DNA of 64,000 nucleotides from Leptotrichia sp. oral taxon 212 (GTDB lineage: Bacteria > Fusobacteriota > Fusobacteriia > Fusobacteriales > Leptotrichiaceae): positions 1,213,126 through 1,277,125 of the forward strand of contig NZ_CP012410.1 in the NCBI RefSeq assembly GCF_001274535.1, in the 5' to 3' direction. A program made the translations under genes and the position numbers. This document shows, one piece after another, positions 1-9,256 of the stretch. Numbering within the stretch: position 1 is the first letter of the stretch; every line of letters begins with the position of its first letter. Under the pieces are notes generated by a model, which had not been told where the DNA came from, did not search any database, and saw nothing but the letters and a program-made list of their open reading frames with translations.

Positions 1-36
1 TCCTTTAGAAATAAAATCCTTAAATTCTTTAAACAT
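1..36 (-). CDS. mscL: Start of a leftward gene, probably large-conductance mechanosensitive channel (partial)
   Basis: Only the first twelve codons lie in the window. They read MFKEFKDFISKG and are preceded on the minus strand by an AGGAG ribosome binding site about nine bases upstream. MscL proteins begin in just this way, with a short amphipathic helix followed by the first membrane helix. The identification rests on this short stretch alone, so it is tentative. The gene is divergent from lepA. Confidence 0.5.
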   Translation of the reverse strand, partial: MFKEFKDFISKG

Positions 37-180
37 TAAAATATTCTCCTCTCAAATTCTATTTATCTATTATAATGTATTTTTTATAAAATTACAACGA
101 TTATTATGTAAATCTAAGAAAAATAAAAGAAAAAAGATAAAAATTGTATTATGAAATTTTTTATGTAAATTTATCAAATA

Positions 181-205
181 TTTTTCCTATAAACACTAGG
201 AAAAA
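181..205. promoter_or_regulatory. Perfect inverted repeat between mscL and lepA
   Basis: Two nine-base arms (TTTTTCCTA and TAGGAAAAA) flank a seven-base loop in the divergent intergenic region. It lies just upstream of a TATAAT at 220-225 that suits a -10 element for lepA. It could be an operator or a weak bidirectional hairpin; the sequence does not decide. Confidence 0.35.
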
Positions 206-274
206 AAGTAAATTTATTATATAATAAAAGGAAATAAAAAAATAGAATTGGATATATGGAAGGAAACAATATAA

Positions 275-2071
275 ATGTCAAATCAAAAAAACAAACGTAA
301 TTTTTCTATAATTGCCCATATAGATCATGGAAAATCTACTATTGCAGATAGACTACTGGAAGTAACAGGGACTGTCACACAGAGGGAAATGATGGATCAG
401 TTACTGGACAGCATGGATCTTGAAAGAGAAAAAGGGATTACAATTAAGGCTCAGGCAGTAACCCTTAACTATAATGCCAGAAATGGTGAGACATATGAAT
501 TAAATCTTATAGATACTCCAGGACACGTGGATTTTATTTATGAAGTATCAAGATCCCTTGCGGCATGTGATGGAGCACTTTTAGTTGTGGATGCGGCTCA
601 GGGAATTGAGGCACAGACGTTGGCAAATGTATATCTTGCTCTTGAAAATGATCTTGAAATACTGCCTGTCATAAATAAAATTGACTTGCCGTCAGCAGAT
701 CCTGATAGAGTAAAACTGGAGATTGAAGATATTATCGGACTGCCATCAGATAATGCAGTACTCGTATCCGGAAAGACAGGACTTGGTATTGAAAATCTTC
801 TGGAAGCTATAGTTGAATATATTCCTGAACCCGAAGGTGAAACAGATGCTCCTCTAAAAGCTCTGATATTTGATTCACACTATGATGATTTCAGGGGAGT
901 AATCACTTATATACGAATAATGGATGGAAAACTGGCTAAAGGTGACAGAATAAAAATCATGTCTACAGACAAGGAATTTGATGTACTTGAAGTTGGAGTA
1001 TTCTCACCTAAGATGAAGGAAGTAAAGGAACTGACAGTAGGGTCGGTGGGATATATCATTACTGGAATTAAGTCAATAAAAGATACACAGGTTGGAGATA
1101 CTATTACCCACGTAAAAAATCCTACAAATACACCACTTGCCGGATACAGACCTGCATTAAGCATGGTATTTGCAGGAGTTTATCCAATATCTACTGATGA
1201 TTATGAAGATTTAAGGGAAGCCTTGGAAAAATTGCAGCTAAATGACGCTTCACTGTCTTATGTGCCTGAAACATCACTTGCCTTGGGATTTGGATTCAGA
1301 TGTGGGTTCTTAGGACTGCTTCATATGGAAATAATAGTTGAAAGACTGAGAAGGGAATTTAACATTGACTTAATATCGACAGCACCTTCGGTTAAATATC
1401 ATGTCACTCCTGAAGTTGGAGAAATGATAGTTATAGACAATCCTGCCGAATTTCCTGCAGGTAAGAAATATATAGAGGAACCTTATGTAAAAGGAACTGT
1501 CATAGTTCCAAAAGATTATGTAGGAAATGTCATGGAACTTTGTCAGGAAAAGAGGGGAACATTCCTTAATATGAGCTATCTCGATGATACACGTGCAATG
1601 ATAAGCTATGATTTGCCATTAGCTGAAATTGTAATTGACTTCTATGATAAGCTGAAATCAAGAACAAAAGGATATGCTTCATTTGAATATGAAATGATAG
1701 GATACAAAGAATCTGACCTTGTTAAGGTAGATATTCTCGTAAGTGGAAATCCTGTAGATGCATTTTCATTTATAGCACATAAGGATAATGCCTACTACAG
1801 AGGACGTTCAATCGTTGAAAAGCTTAAAGAAGTCATTCCAAGACAGCAGTTTGAAATACCTTTACAGGCGGCACTTGGAACTAAGATAATAGCTAGGGAA
1901 ACGATAAAAGCACTTAGAAAAAATGTACTTGCAAAATGTTATGGTGGGGATATAACACGTAAGAAGAAGCTGCTTGAAAAGCAGAAAGAGGGGAAAAAAC
2001 GTATGAAGGCTATTGGTAATGTAGAAATACCTCAGGAGGCATTCCTTTCGGTATTGAAATTAAATGATTAA
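275..2071 (+). CDS. lepA: Elongation factor 4 (LepA), ribosome-associated GTPase
   Basis: This 598-residue protein is a complete LepA/EF4 translational GTPase. It acts on the ribosome, where the family is reported to promote back-translocation and to help ribosome function and assembly under stress. The G domain shows the P-loop AHIDHGKS at 14-21, DTPGH at 80-84 and NKID at 134-137. The conserved LepA C-terminal domain follows, ending in the [20 protein letters not shown]-type basic segment that sets LepA apart from EF-G. Length matches the family. The start is supported by an AAGGAAAC ribosome binding site. It is followed after 45 bases by the exonuclease gene in the same direction, with no terminator seen between them. 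Confidence 0.97.
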   Translation: MSNQKNKRNFSIIAHIDHGKSTIADRLLEVTGTVTQREMMDQLLDSMDLEREKGITIKAQAVTLNYNARNGETYELNLIDTPGHVDFIYEVSRSLAACDGALLVVDAAQGIEAQTLANVYLALENDLEILPVINKIDLPSADPDRVKLEIEDIIGLPSDNAVLVSGKTGLGIENLLEAIVEYIPEPEGETDAPLKALIFDSHYDDFRGVITYIRIMDGKLAKGDRIKIMSTDKEFDVLEVGVFSPKMKEVKELTVGSVGYIITGIKSIKDTQVGDTITHVKNPTNTPLAGYRPALSMVFAGVYPISTDDYEDLREALEKLQLNDASLSYVPETSLALGFGFRCGFLGLLHMEIIVERLRREFNIDLISTAPSVKYHVTPEVGEMIVIDNPAEFPAGKKYIEEPYVKGTVIVPKDYVGNVMELCQEKRGTFLNMSYLDDTRAMISYDLPLAEIVIDFYDKLKSRTKGYASFEYEMIGYKESDLVKVDILVSGNPVDAFSFIAHKDNAYYRGRSIVEKLKEVIPRQQFEIPLQAALGTKIIARETIKALRKNVLAKCYGGDITRKKKLLEKQKEGKKRMKAIGNVEIPQEAFLSVLKLND

Positions 2072-2116
2072 AATTATTCCAGCTTCATAAGTTAAATTTT
2101 AGAAAAAGAGGTTTTA

Positions 2117-2707
2117 ATGGACAGAAACATAATATTTTTTGATGTGGAGACAAATGGAAAAATTGGAAGTTCCGTTCTATCCATTTCAGCAATAAAAGTA
2201 AATTACAATTTTGAAAAAAAAGAATGGACTAAAGTATCAGAATATAACAGGTTTTATTTTAGGAATGAAGGAGAGCCGATTGATTTTGGAGCAGTAAATG
2301 TTCATGGACTGACAGATGAGGTTATAAGTTCAAAAAGACAGGATACTAATTATCCTTCAACATTTAAGGAAGATGTAGATGCATTTTTTCTATATTGTCA
2401 GGATACTAATCATTTTGTAGCCCATAATATAAAATTTGACCGCAGTTTTATTCCTTTTCCATTGAAAAATCAGTTTGATACAATGATGGAAAATATTGAT
2501 ATCGTTAAAGCAGGGATAAATCCCAGCTATGGAACATATAAATGGCCTAAATTAATGGAATGTGCGGAATTTTATAATGTTCCCATGATAGAGGAGCAGC
2601 TTCATGAAAGTCTTTATGATGTTCTGATTACTTTCAGGGTATTCTATAAAATGACTAAAAATCCTTTTGGAAAGCCAAGAGTTGAAAAGTTTTTATTAAA
2701 GGACTAA
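2117..2707 (+). CDS. DEDDh-type 3'-5' exonuclease (DnaQ fold)
   Basis: The 196-residue protein is a stand-alone DnaQ-like exonuclease. The DEDDh residues are visible: D9 and E11 in the motif DVETNG, H103 to D108 in HNIKFD, and H163 to D168 in HESLYD near the C-terminus. Such enzymes remove nucleotides from 3' ends of DNA or RNA using two metal ions. There is no polymerase or helicase domain fused to it. A 46-base gap separates it from the next gene, a PLD-helicase protein, in the same direction, so the two may act on a common substrate. The specific substrate cannot be told from sequence. Confidence 0.8.
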   Translation: MDRNIIFFDVETNGKIGSSVLSISAIKVNYNFEKKEWTKVSEYNRFYFRNEGEPIDFGAVNVHGLTDEVISSKRQDTNYPSTFKEDVDAFFLYCQDTNHFVAHNIKFDRSFIPFPLKNQFDTMMENIDIVKAGINPSYGTYKWPKLMECAEFYNVPMIEEQLHESLYDVLITFRVFYKMTKNPFGKPRVEKFLLKD

Positions 2708-2753
2708 AAACTAAAAAAATTATAATTAAATTCATAAATCTGGAGTAAATTAA

Positions 2754-5700
2754 ATGGGAATTTTAAATGAAAAAAGCAATAAAAATGGAATTGTTATCAG
2801 TGCAGAAAATTATCCTGAAACATTAAAATTTGAAATTTTAGAATATTTTTCAAAAAATATTTCTGGTCTTATAAATGAAAATGGCTATCAGGAAGCACTT
2901 TCCTATGTTGAAAAAAATATAGGAAGAAAATTTGAAGTCCCTTTAAGAATAGATGAAACAGTATCATTTAACGGAAGGCTGAATGAACTGATAATCAATG
3001 AAAAAGCCAAATTTATGAATTTTTTTGTATATTTGAAAAATGAACTGATGAACTGTAAAAAATTCTATTTTATTGTAAGTTTTATAAAATATTCAGGTAT
3101 TCAGCTCTTGATAAGCACTCTTGATGAACTTGAAGCTCTTGGAATTCAAGGAGAAATTATAACTTCAGTATATTTGAACATAACGGATCCAAAGGCATTA
3201 CGTAAATTATTTTCATATAAAAATATAAAAGTGAAGATATATAATAATTCAAATGAAAGTTTTCATACAAAAGCTTATTTATTTGAAAAGGAAAAATACC
3301 ACACATGCATAATTGGTTCATCAAATATAAGCCAAAGTGCCCTATATTCAGCGGAAGAATGGAATGTAAAACTTACAGATAATGATTTTTTCAATATTTA
3401 TGATAAATCCCTCTGTCAATTTCAAAAATTATGGAACAGCAATGAAGCTATAGGCTTGACAGAAGATTTTATTGGTAAATATGAAGAATATAGGGAAAGG
3501 AACACTCCACAGGATACATTTGACTATAAAAAAATACAGACGGAAAAGAAAAAGTTTACTCCTAACAGTATGCAGGAAGAAATTCTGGAAAAGCTTAAAA
3601 AAACAAGAGAAGCCAGAAACAATAGAGGACTTGTTGTAGCAGCTACCGGAACCGGGAAAACATACCTTGCTGCAATGGATGTAAAAAATTTTCTTAAAAA
3701 CAGAAAAAATAAAAATTTTCTATTTATTGCGCACAGGGAGGAACTTCTAGAAAATGCTATAAAAGTGTTTTCAGATATATTACATATAAAAAAGGAACAT
3801 TTTGGAAGAATTTTTAGTGGAAATAAGGAAACTGGGCATAATATGATTTTTGCATCAGTTCAGTCTCTCAGAAACTGTTATAAGGAATTTGATGCAGATA
3901 AATTCGATTATATTATTATTGATGAATTTCATCATGCAAGTGCATCAAGCTATGAAAAAATAATACATTATTTTAAGTCAGATTTTCTTCTGGGGCTAAC
4001 TGCAACTCCTGAAAGAATGGACGGAAAAGATATTCTGGCATTATGTAATTATAATCTTGTAGGGGAAATGGGAATTAAGAAGGCCATGGAAAAAGATCTT
4101 GTAGTCCCTTTCCATTATTTTGGAATAAATGATATGACAGTTGACTATGAAAAAATTCCTTATAAAAATGGAAAATATGATGAAGAAATTCTTTCAGAGA
4201 ATCTTTCAGTTTCAATTAGGACAGATTACATAATAGAAAAAATTAAAAAATTTGGATATGATGGAAAATATTTAAAAGGAATAGCGTTCTGTCAGAATAT
4301 AAAACATGCATTATATATGAAAAATGAATTTTTAAAAAAAGAATATAAAGCTGAATTATTAACATCTAAAACAAATTTGACCGAACGGTCTAAAATTTTA
4401 GAAAACTTTAGAAATGGAAAAATAGAAATAATATGTGTAGTAGATATTTTAAATGAAGGCGTTGATGTTCCTGATATAAATCTTTTACTGTTTTTACGTC
4501 CGACATTATCTTCAACAGTTTTTATACAGCAGATTGGAAGAGGACTCAGAAAAGCATCAGGAAAAGATTTTGTAACGATTATTGACTTTATTGGTAATCA
4601 CAGAAAGGATTATCTTATTACAAAAGTATTTTCTGATGAAATTTATAATAAAGATTTTCTGTATGAAAAAAAGGAAAAGATAATAGAACAGATTAAAAAT
4701 CAGTTTGCAAATATTCCTGGGGCTTCATATATTGAACTAGACAGAATATGTCAGGAAAGGATTATCGATAAAATAGAGAAAATAAACTTTACTTCAAGAA
4801 ACGCCTTAAAAGAAATGTACGATGAATTTAAAAATGATATTGGAAAAAGTTCTGAAGAATTTCTGGAGATTTCAGATTTTGATTCCAATATTGAATTATT
4901 TATAGAAATGGTATTAAAAACAGGATCCTTTTATAACGCACAGGTTCAGTTTGAAAACAGCAACTTTATAAAATATTATCGGATAAAAAATACTAAAACT
5001 GATTTATTGACTTATATGGAAAAGAAAATAAGGTTATGTGAACCATTTACCTACCTGATTATAAAATTCCTCTTAGAATCAAAATATAAAAGCCAAAATT
5101 TAGGAAATAAATATATAAATTCTGAAATTTTATTATTCGAATACCAAAAGTATTTTTCTATAAAAAAAGAATTTAAAAATTTTTACCTGCTTGAAAGAAT
5201 TTTCAATGAATTAGTTGAAGATGAAATTCTTGAAGCAGATTTATATGGATATAAAATTTCTAAAAAATATGAAAATATTTTTTATGAAGAAGATAAAAAT
5301 TTTGAAAAGCGTTTAAATGATTTAATAAATCTTGGGTTAAATGAATTCAGGAAAAATGATATGGAAGAGTTTAATGATAATGTATTAATTACACATAAGG
5401 AATATAAGCGTATTGAGCTGCAGATTCTTCTTGATTCCAAAGTTCCTAAGGGAACATGGCGTGCAGGTTATGCAAATACAGAAAACGATATATGTCTTTT
5501 TATAACAAATGACAAATCCCATATTATGCAGGAAAACCTGAAATACGATAATTCACTGCATTCAGATAAAATAATACAATGGATAAGCCAACCGAAGACT
5601 TATCATTCATCTAGTGTTGGCCAGATGTTTATCAGACATAGGGAGAAAAAAATGAAAGTTCATATATTTGCAAGAAAGTATGCATTTATGAACGGAAATA

Positions 5701-5831
5701 AAACAAATCCCTTTATATATCTGGGACAAGCTGATTACTATAAAAGCTTTGGTGACAAGCCTATGACAATTTTATGGAAATTACATAGAAAACTACCACA
5801 GGAATTAATTCAGGAATTATATAAATTATAA
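2754..5831 (+). CDS. PLD-like nuclease / SF2 helicase / DUF3427 protein
   Basis: This 1025-residue protein has three parts. An N-terminal phospholipase-D-fold region has an HxK motif at H171/K173 followed by GSSN at 188-191. A superfamily 2 helicase core follows, with Walker A ATGTGKT at 297-303, the Walker B/DEAH-like DEFH at 390-393, LTATPER and an IGRGLRK motif VI. A long C-terminal region corresponds to what is annotated as DUF3427. Proteins of this build are widespread and appear in several genome-defence settings, but this one is not assigned to a named system. Only one HxK is clear, so the PLD part would need to dimerise to be active. It follows the DEDDh exonuclease gene closely and probably shares its transcript. 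Confidence 0.8.
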   Translation: MGILNEKSNKNGIVISAENYPETLKFEILEYFSKNISGLINENGYQEALSYVEKNIGRKFEVPLRIDETVSFNGRLNELIINEKAKFMNFFVYLKNELMNCKKFYFIVSFIKYSGIQLLISTLDELEALGIQGEIITSVYLNITDPKALRKLFSYKNIKVKIYNNSNESFHTKAYLFEKEKYHTCIIGSSNISQSALYSAEEWNVKLTDNDFFNIYDKSLCQFQKLWNSNEAIGLTEDFIGKYEEYRERNTPQDTFDYKKIQTEKKKFTPNSMQEEILEKLKKTREARNNRGLVVAATGTGKTYLAAMDVKNFLKNRKNKNFLFIAHREELLENAIKVFSDILHIKKEHFGRIFSGNKETGHNMIFASVQSLRNCYKEFDADKFDYIIIDEFHHASASSYEKIIHYFKSDFLLGLTATPERMDGKDILALCNYNLVGEMGIKKAMEKDLVVPFHYFGINDMTVDYEKIPYKNGKYDEEILSENLSVSIRTDYIIEKIKKFGYDGKYLKGIAFCQNIKHALYMKNEFLKKEYKAELLTSKTNLTERSKILENFRNGKIEIICVVDILNEGVDVPDINLLLFLRPTLSSTVFIQQIGRGLRKASGKDFVTIIDFIGNHRKDYLITKVFSDEIYNKDFLYEKKEKIIEQIKNQFANIPGASYIELDRICQERIIDKIEKINFTSRNALKEMYDEFKNDIGKSSEEFLEISDFDSNIELFIEMVLKTGSFYNAQVQFENSNFIKYYRIKNTKTDLLTYMEKKIRLCEPFTYLIIKFLLESKYKSQNLGNKYINSEILLFEYQKYFSIKKEFKNFYLLERIFNELVEDEILEADLYGYKISKKYENIFYEEDKNFEKRLNDLINLGLNEFRKNDMEEFNDNVLITHKEYKRIELQILLDSKVPKGTWRAGYANTENDICLFITNDKSHIMQENLKYDNSLHSDKIIQWISQPKTYHSSSVGQMFIRHREKKMKVHIFARKYAFMNGNKTNPFIYLGQADYYKSFGDKPMTILWKLHRKLPQELIQELYKL

Positions 5832-5844
5832 AAAGAGAGGTAAA

Positions 5845-6515
5845 ATGTATTTAGAATTTGAAATTTTTTTGATTATATGTAACTATCTTGGAACAATAGC
5901 CTTTGCCGCTTCAGGAGCTTTAAAGGGAATAAAGTATAAGCTGGATATTTTTGGAATGACGCTCCTTGCAACGATGACAGCATGTGGTGGAGGAATAATA
6001 AGAGATATTCTGCTTAACGAGGTTCCAACCGCTCTTATCAATCCGGAAGGATTATATATATCTATTATTACAACTGTTATATTATATATATTTATGAAAA
6101 ATTTAGAAAATCAATAAAAAAGTCTAAAAGAAGAAATGGAAAAAGATATAGATTCATCCATATTTCTAACCTTATCTTCGATTCGCTTGGACTTTCTGCC
6201 TTTGCAATAATAGGTGCAGATAAAGGGATAGGATTAAATCAGAATCTTATAACTACGGCCATTTTGGCAACACTGACAGGAGCTGGTGGAGGAGTGATAA
6301 GAGATATGCTGGTAAGTGAAGTTCCGGCAGTACTCAGGGAAGACATATATGCCGTACTGGCTTTTGGAACAGGAATGTTATATCATATAATGATAAAAAA
6401 TCTTCATTTTATGAAAATTTCAACTACAATTTTCTTATTTACAGCAAGTTTATGTATAAGATTGCTTATTATTAAATATAAAATAAATTTACCAGGTGCA
6501 AATAAAAAGGTATAA
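5845..6515 (+). pseudogene. TRIC-type (UPF0126) membrane channel, split by a frameshift
   Basis: Two frames together encode about 223 residues, the normal length for the bacterial TRIC/YadS-type family of cation channels or glycine-transporter-domain proteins. The first half (5845-6117) and the second half (open from about 6099 to 6515) each contain the internal repeat ending in a GGG(I/V)IRD(I/M)L motif (GGGIIRDIL and GGGVIRDML), as expected for this duplicated three-helix family. The break falls in the AAAAA run at 6097-6101. Adding one A joins the frames exactly. It may be a recent mutation or a sequencing error. The start follows an AGAGAGG site 13 bases after the helicase stop. Confidence 0.8.
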
Positions 6516-6601
6516 ATTTATAATTTAATTATCGGACTATATAAATTGATACAAACATAGAAAATTATAGATAAAGATTTAAATTAATGGAGAGATAAAA
6601 T

Positions 6602-6970
6602 TTGAAAGAAAAATTAAGATATACAAAAACTGGAAAGCGAATAGAAACATATGAATTCGAAGGAAAACTCCATCAAAAAATAATGCTCGAAAAAGAGCAG
6701 TTTTATAATCACATTAAGGCTAAACATCCTGAAATAACACTGGAAATAATAGAAGAAGTTCTTCGGGATCCTGATCATGTTACAAAACAGTCTAAATCAC
6801 GGAAAGAACATTATTATCAGAAACAGATAAATAATACAGATTATTTTATTGTAGTTTCTGATTACAGGAATATAAAAAATTATAGATTTATACAGACAGC
6901 TTTTTCAGTTAATAATACAGATTTTTTGAAGGAAAAAAATATTCATTTTAGATATAAAAAAGATAAATAG
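6602..6970 (+). CDS. Small RelE/barnase-like nuclease-fold protein (PBECR type), tentative
   Basis: The 122-residue protein starts at TTG, supported by a GGAGAG site seven to twelve bases upstream. Its centre (HPEITLEIIEEVLRDPDHV, then KSRKEHYYQK and a C-terminal strand region) resembles the PBECR group of barnase/EndoU/colicin-E5/RelE-like domains, which occur in phage-associated and polymorphic toxins. No immunity or antitoxin gene lies next to it. The fold assignment is by eye and could be wrong; an alternative is a housekeeping protein of unknown role. An imperfect hairpin follows its stop codon. Confidence 0.45.
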   Translation: MKEKLRYTKTGKRIETYEFEGKLHQKIMLEKEQFYNHIKAKHPEITLEIIEEVLRDPDHVTKQSKSRKEHYYQKQINNTDYFIVVSDYRNIKNYRFIQTAFSVNNTDFLKEKNIHFRYKKDK

Positions 6971-7010
6971 ACATATAATCAAGTGATAAATTTTCACATT
7001 TTATATGTCT
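6969..7010 (+). terminator. Hairpin after the PBECR-like gene
   Basis: Ten-base arms (AGACATATAA and TTATATGTCT) with a further GTGA/TCAC pairing inside form a long AU-rich hairpin that begins in the stop codon. The tract after it (AATTTTCTAA) is only weakly T-rich, so it would be an inefficient terminator. Confidence 0.45.
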
Positions 7011-7327
7011 AATTTTCTAATTAATTATAAGTCCGATAATGTATGTTATGTATATTTTTTGAAAAGATATGTGGAAACTGTGTGGATTTTCTTATTTCAA
7101 TATTTTTATTGCTACTCCATCTAAAAGTAAATTTGAATAACATTTTTTTTGAAATATAAATTTTTTTATCACCTGTACATAGCGTATTATCAATCATTAA
7201 ACGCTCTATAAAAATACTACTATTTTCCAAATATAAAACAAATATTTTCCAAACTGGAAACTAATTGTAAAACGATATACTATTTATGACCAAAAGCAAT
7301 ATACTTTTTTCTTCATAAACTCCTTTT

Positions 7328-7359
7328 AGACTTAGGTTTTACCGCCTAAGTCTTTTTTT
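7328..7359 (+). terminator. Strong rho-independent terminator with no obvious gene just before it
   Basis: Arms AGACTTAGG and CCTAAGTCT are perfectly complementary, with an eight-base loop, followed by a run of seven T. The nearest rightward gene ends 358 bases upstream and already has its own hairpin. The stretch 7011-7327 holds no convincing gene, so this terminator may close an unannotated small RNA or short transcript. Confidence 0.75.
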
Positions 7360-7401
7360 GTTCATTTCTTAATCGCTTATTTACTGTTTGGCTAGAAAAA
7401 A

Positions 7402-7430
7402 TTGTCAAAATTTTAGATTTGTGCTATAAT
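7402..7430 (+). promoter_or_regulatory. Sigma-70 type promoter of the acyl-CoA dehydrogenase gene
   Basis: TTGTCA at 7402-7407 and TATAAT at 7425-7430 are spaced by 17 bases. Transcription would begin near 7437, giving a leader of about 50 bases that contains the AGGAGG ribosome binding site of the next gene. Confidence 0.75.
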
Positions 7431-7485
7431 AACGAATGTTATATAATTACTATATACAAATATATATTATTTATAGGAGGTTTTA

Positions 7486-8928
7486 ATGAATAAACTTATT
7501 AATGAAAGTTTGTTGAAAATGAATACTGAAGAGTTTTTATCCAATATAAAAAAGATATTCAATGAAATTTTTTCAGATGGAAATATTGAAAAAATAAATC
7601 TCATGAATTATCTTTCAGAAACTAAATGGCTTAATATAAAAAAATCTGGACTTCTACTACCGTTTTTATCTGAAAAATTTAGTGGCCGTAAAGAAAGTCA
7701 GTTTGAAATACAGGAAGTTTTAAGAATTGCCGGTAACTATGGAGTTCCTGTTACTCTGCGTACAGGTATTGAAGGGGCACTTGTACTACAGCCGCTTATG
7801 GAATATGGAAATCAGGAGCAGATTGAAGAAGGACTTGAACTTATATTTAATGGAGAAGGTGGGGGTCTTGCCATAACAGAACCTGGAACTTCCGGATCAG
7901 CTATTGCAAAGGAAATGCAGTCCTATTACGAATATATAGATGAAGATACTATTCATGTAAAAGCTGATAAATATTGGCAGGGAAATTCCCAGAGTGATTT
8001 TCTTTTAATAGCGGCAAAGGAAAGAAAAGATGGAAAGCTTTCTAAAGTTATAAGCTTAATTTTCGTTCCTAAGAAATATATAACTTATGATGTATTGAAC
8101 TCTGAAGGACTTAAAGCCGTCAGATATGCTGTCAATCACATTGATGCTGATATTCCTTCAAAATATGTCATGAAGCTTTCAGAAAGTAAATCAAACAGCC
8201 TCAGGAAATTTCAGAATATTTTCATAAGAAGCCGTCTGCAGCTTATAGGAATGACCCATGGAATTATGGAATATATTGTTAAAAATATAAAAAAATATGC
8301 AAGAAATGAAATTCCATTTGTTCAGAAGGAAATATCCGACATTGAAACAGTGTATGGAATATCTCAGATTATGTATGATTACACATGTAATAATGTTTCC
8401 CCTGAAAAGTCAGTTTCTGATAAATTAATGGAAGCTAATATTATAAAGAGTCTGGCTACTGAGTATACTTATGATGCTGCCGGAAAAGCACAGAAACTTT
8501 TAGGAGCCAAAGGTTTTGAAGCTGGTCATCCAATGAGCAATGTTGCAATCGATTTCAGGCCATTTACTATTTTTGAAGGTCCAAACGATATGCTTTACGC
8601 AGAAATTTACGATCAGTTTTCAAAGGCTACTCCTGCTGAAAAATCAGAAGGAAAAAAAGTTAGTAAAGAACTTACTATTTATGAGAGAATTACTTTTGAC
8701 AAAAGATTTATAAATATATCAGCAAATGACTTTTTATCAGAAGAAAATAATATAACAGAATTCTTGAAAAGGTACAGTTTAAGTGAAATTGATCAGATAA
8801 GAAAAGTTTATATGGGAAAAATTTTAGCGAGAATTTTTCTTCTTATACAGACAAAATCTGAAAAATTATCAAAATATCTCATAAGAGACATACGAAAAGA
8901 TATACTTGACTTTGAATATAATAGTTAA
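7486..8928 (+). CDS. Acyl-CoA dehydrogenase family flavoprotein
   Basis: The 480-residue protein belongs to the acyl-CoA dehydrogenase superfamily, FAD enzymes that form a double bond between C2 and C3 of acyl-CoA. It shows the flavin/substrate motif AITEPGTSGS at 129-138 and, near the C-terminus, FEGPNDMLYAE, which aligns with the family's YEGTNE(I/M) loop. About 90 residues follow that loop, more than in short-chain enzymes, so it may be an unusual member. No electron-transfer flavoprotein, thiolase or crotonase genes are beside it. Its AGGAGG site, its promoter and the hairpin downstream show it is transcribed alone. The substrate is not determined. Confidence 0.8.
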   Translation: MNKLINESLLKMNTEEFLSNIKKIFNEIFSDGNIEKINLMNYLSETKWLNIKKSGLLLPFLSEKFSGRKESQFEIQEVLRIAGNYGVPVTLRTGIEGALVLQPLMEYGNQEQIEEGLELIFNGEGGGLAITEPGTSGSAIAKEMQSYYEYIDEDTIHVKADKYWQGNSQSDFLLIAAKERKDGKLSKVISLIFVPKKYITYDVLNSEGLKAVRYAVNHIDADIPSKYVMKLSESKSNSLRKFQNIFIRSRLQLIGMTHGIMEYIVKNIKKYARNEIPFVQKEISDIETVYGISQIMYDYTCNNVSPEKSVSDKLMEANIIKSLATEYTYDAAGKAQKLLGAKGFEAGHPMSNVAIDFRPFTIFEGPNDMLYAEIYDQFSKATPAEKSEGKKVSKELTIYERITFDKRFINISANDFLSEENNITEFLKRYSLSEIDQIRKVYMGKILARIFLLIQTKSEKLSKYLIRDIRKDILDFEYNS

Positions 8929-8941
8929 ATATATATAATAT

Positions 8942-8970
8942 CTGCCAGTTAACAGTTAACTGGCAGTTTT
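8942..8970 (+). terminator. Terminator of the acyl-CoA dehydrogenase gene
   Basis: CTGCCAGTTAAC and its complement form a near-continuous stem followed by TTTTATTTTA, 14 bases after the stop codon. The 210 bases beyond it, up to 9180, show no gene. Confidence 0.8.
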
Positions 8971-9180
8971 ATTTTAAATTTTATAGTGCAACTTTGTTTA
9001 TTTATAAACCATCTTCAGCCTCTAACAATAAACATTTTCTATTTTAAAAATAAACCAAAAATAACTTTATAAAATAAAACTAAATTCAGTTTATAAGTAA
9101 AGTGATTCTGAATTGCAAAATAAACTACATTTTAGTTAACTGATATATACCACTACTTTACTATTCTATAATATATAAAA

Positions 9181-9233
9181 AAACATGATTTAAACTCATT
9201 AAATTTCAAAATAAGTTATATTAAATCATGTTT
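9181..9233 (-). terminator. Hairpin at the end of the murJ cluster
   Basis: The arms AAACATGATTTAA and TTAAATCATGTTT are perfect 13-base complements around a 27-base loop, about 24 bases past the murJ stop. AT-rich but long; likely the transcription end for the leftward cluster. Confidence 0.6.
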
Positions 9234-9256
9234 CTATAAATTTATTATTTTACTTT

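Noticed and set aside
7021-7230. Leftward open frame of 69 codons
   Set aside because: It has no ribosome binding site and no recognisable domain, and the base composition is that of spacer. Weak transposase-like resemblance was too slight to use.
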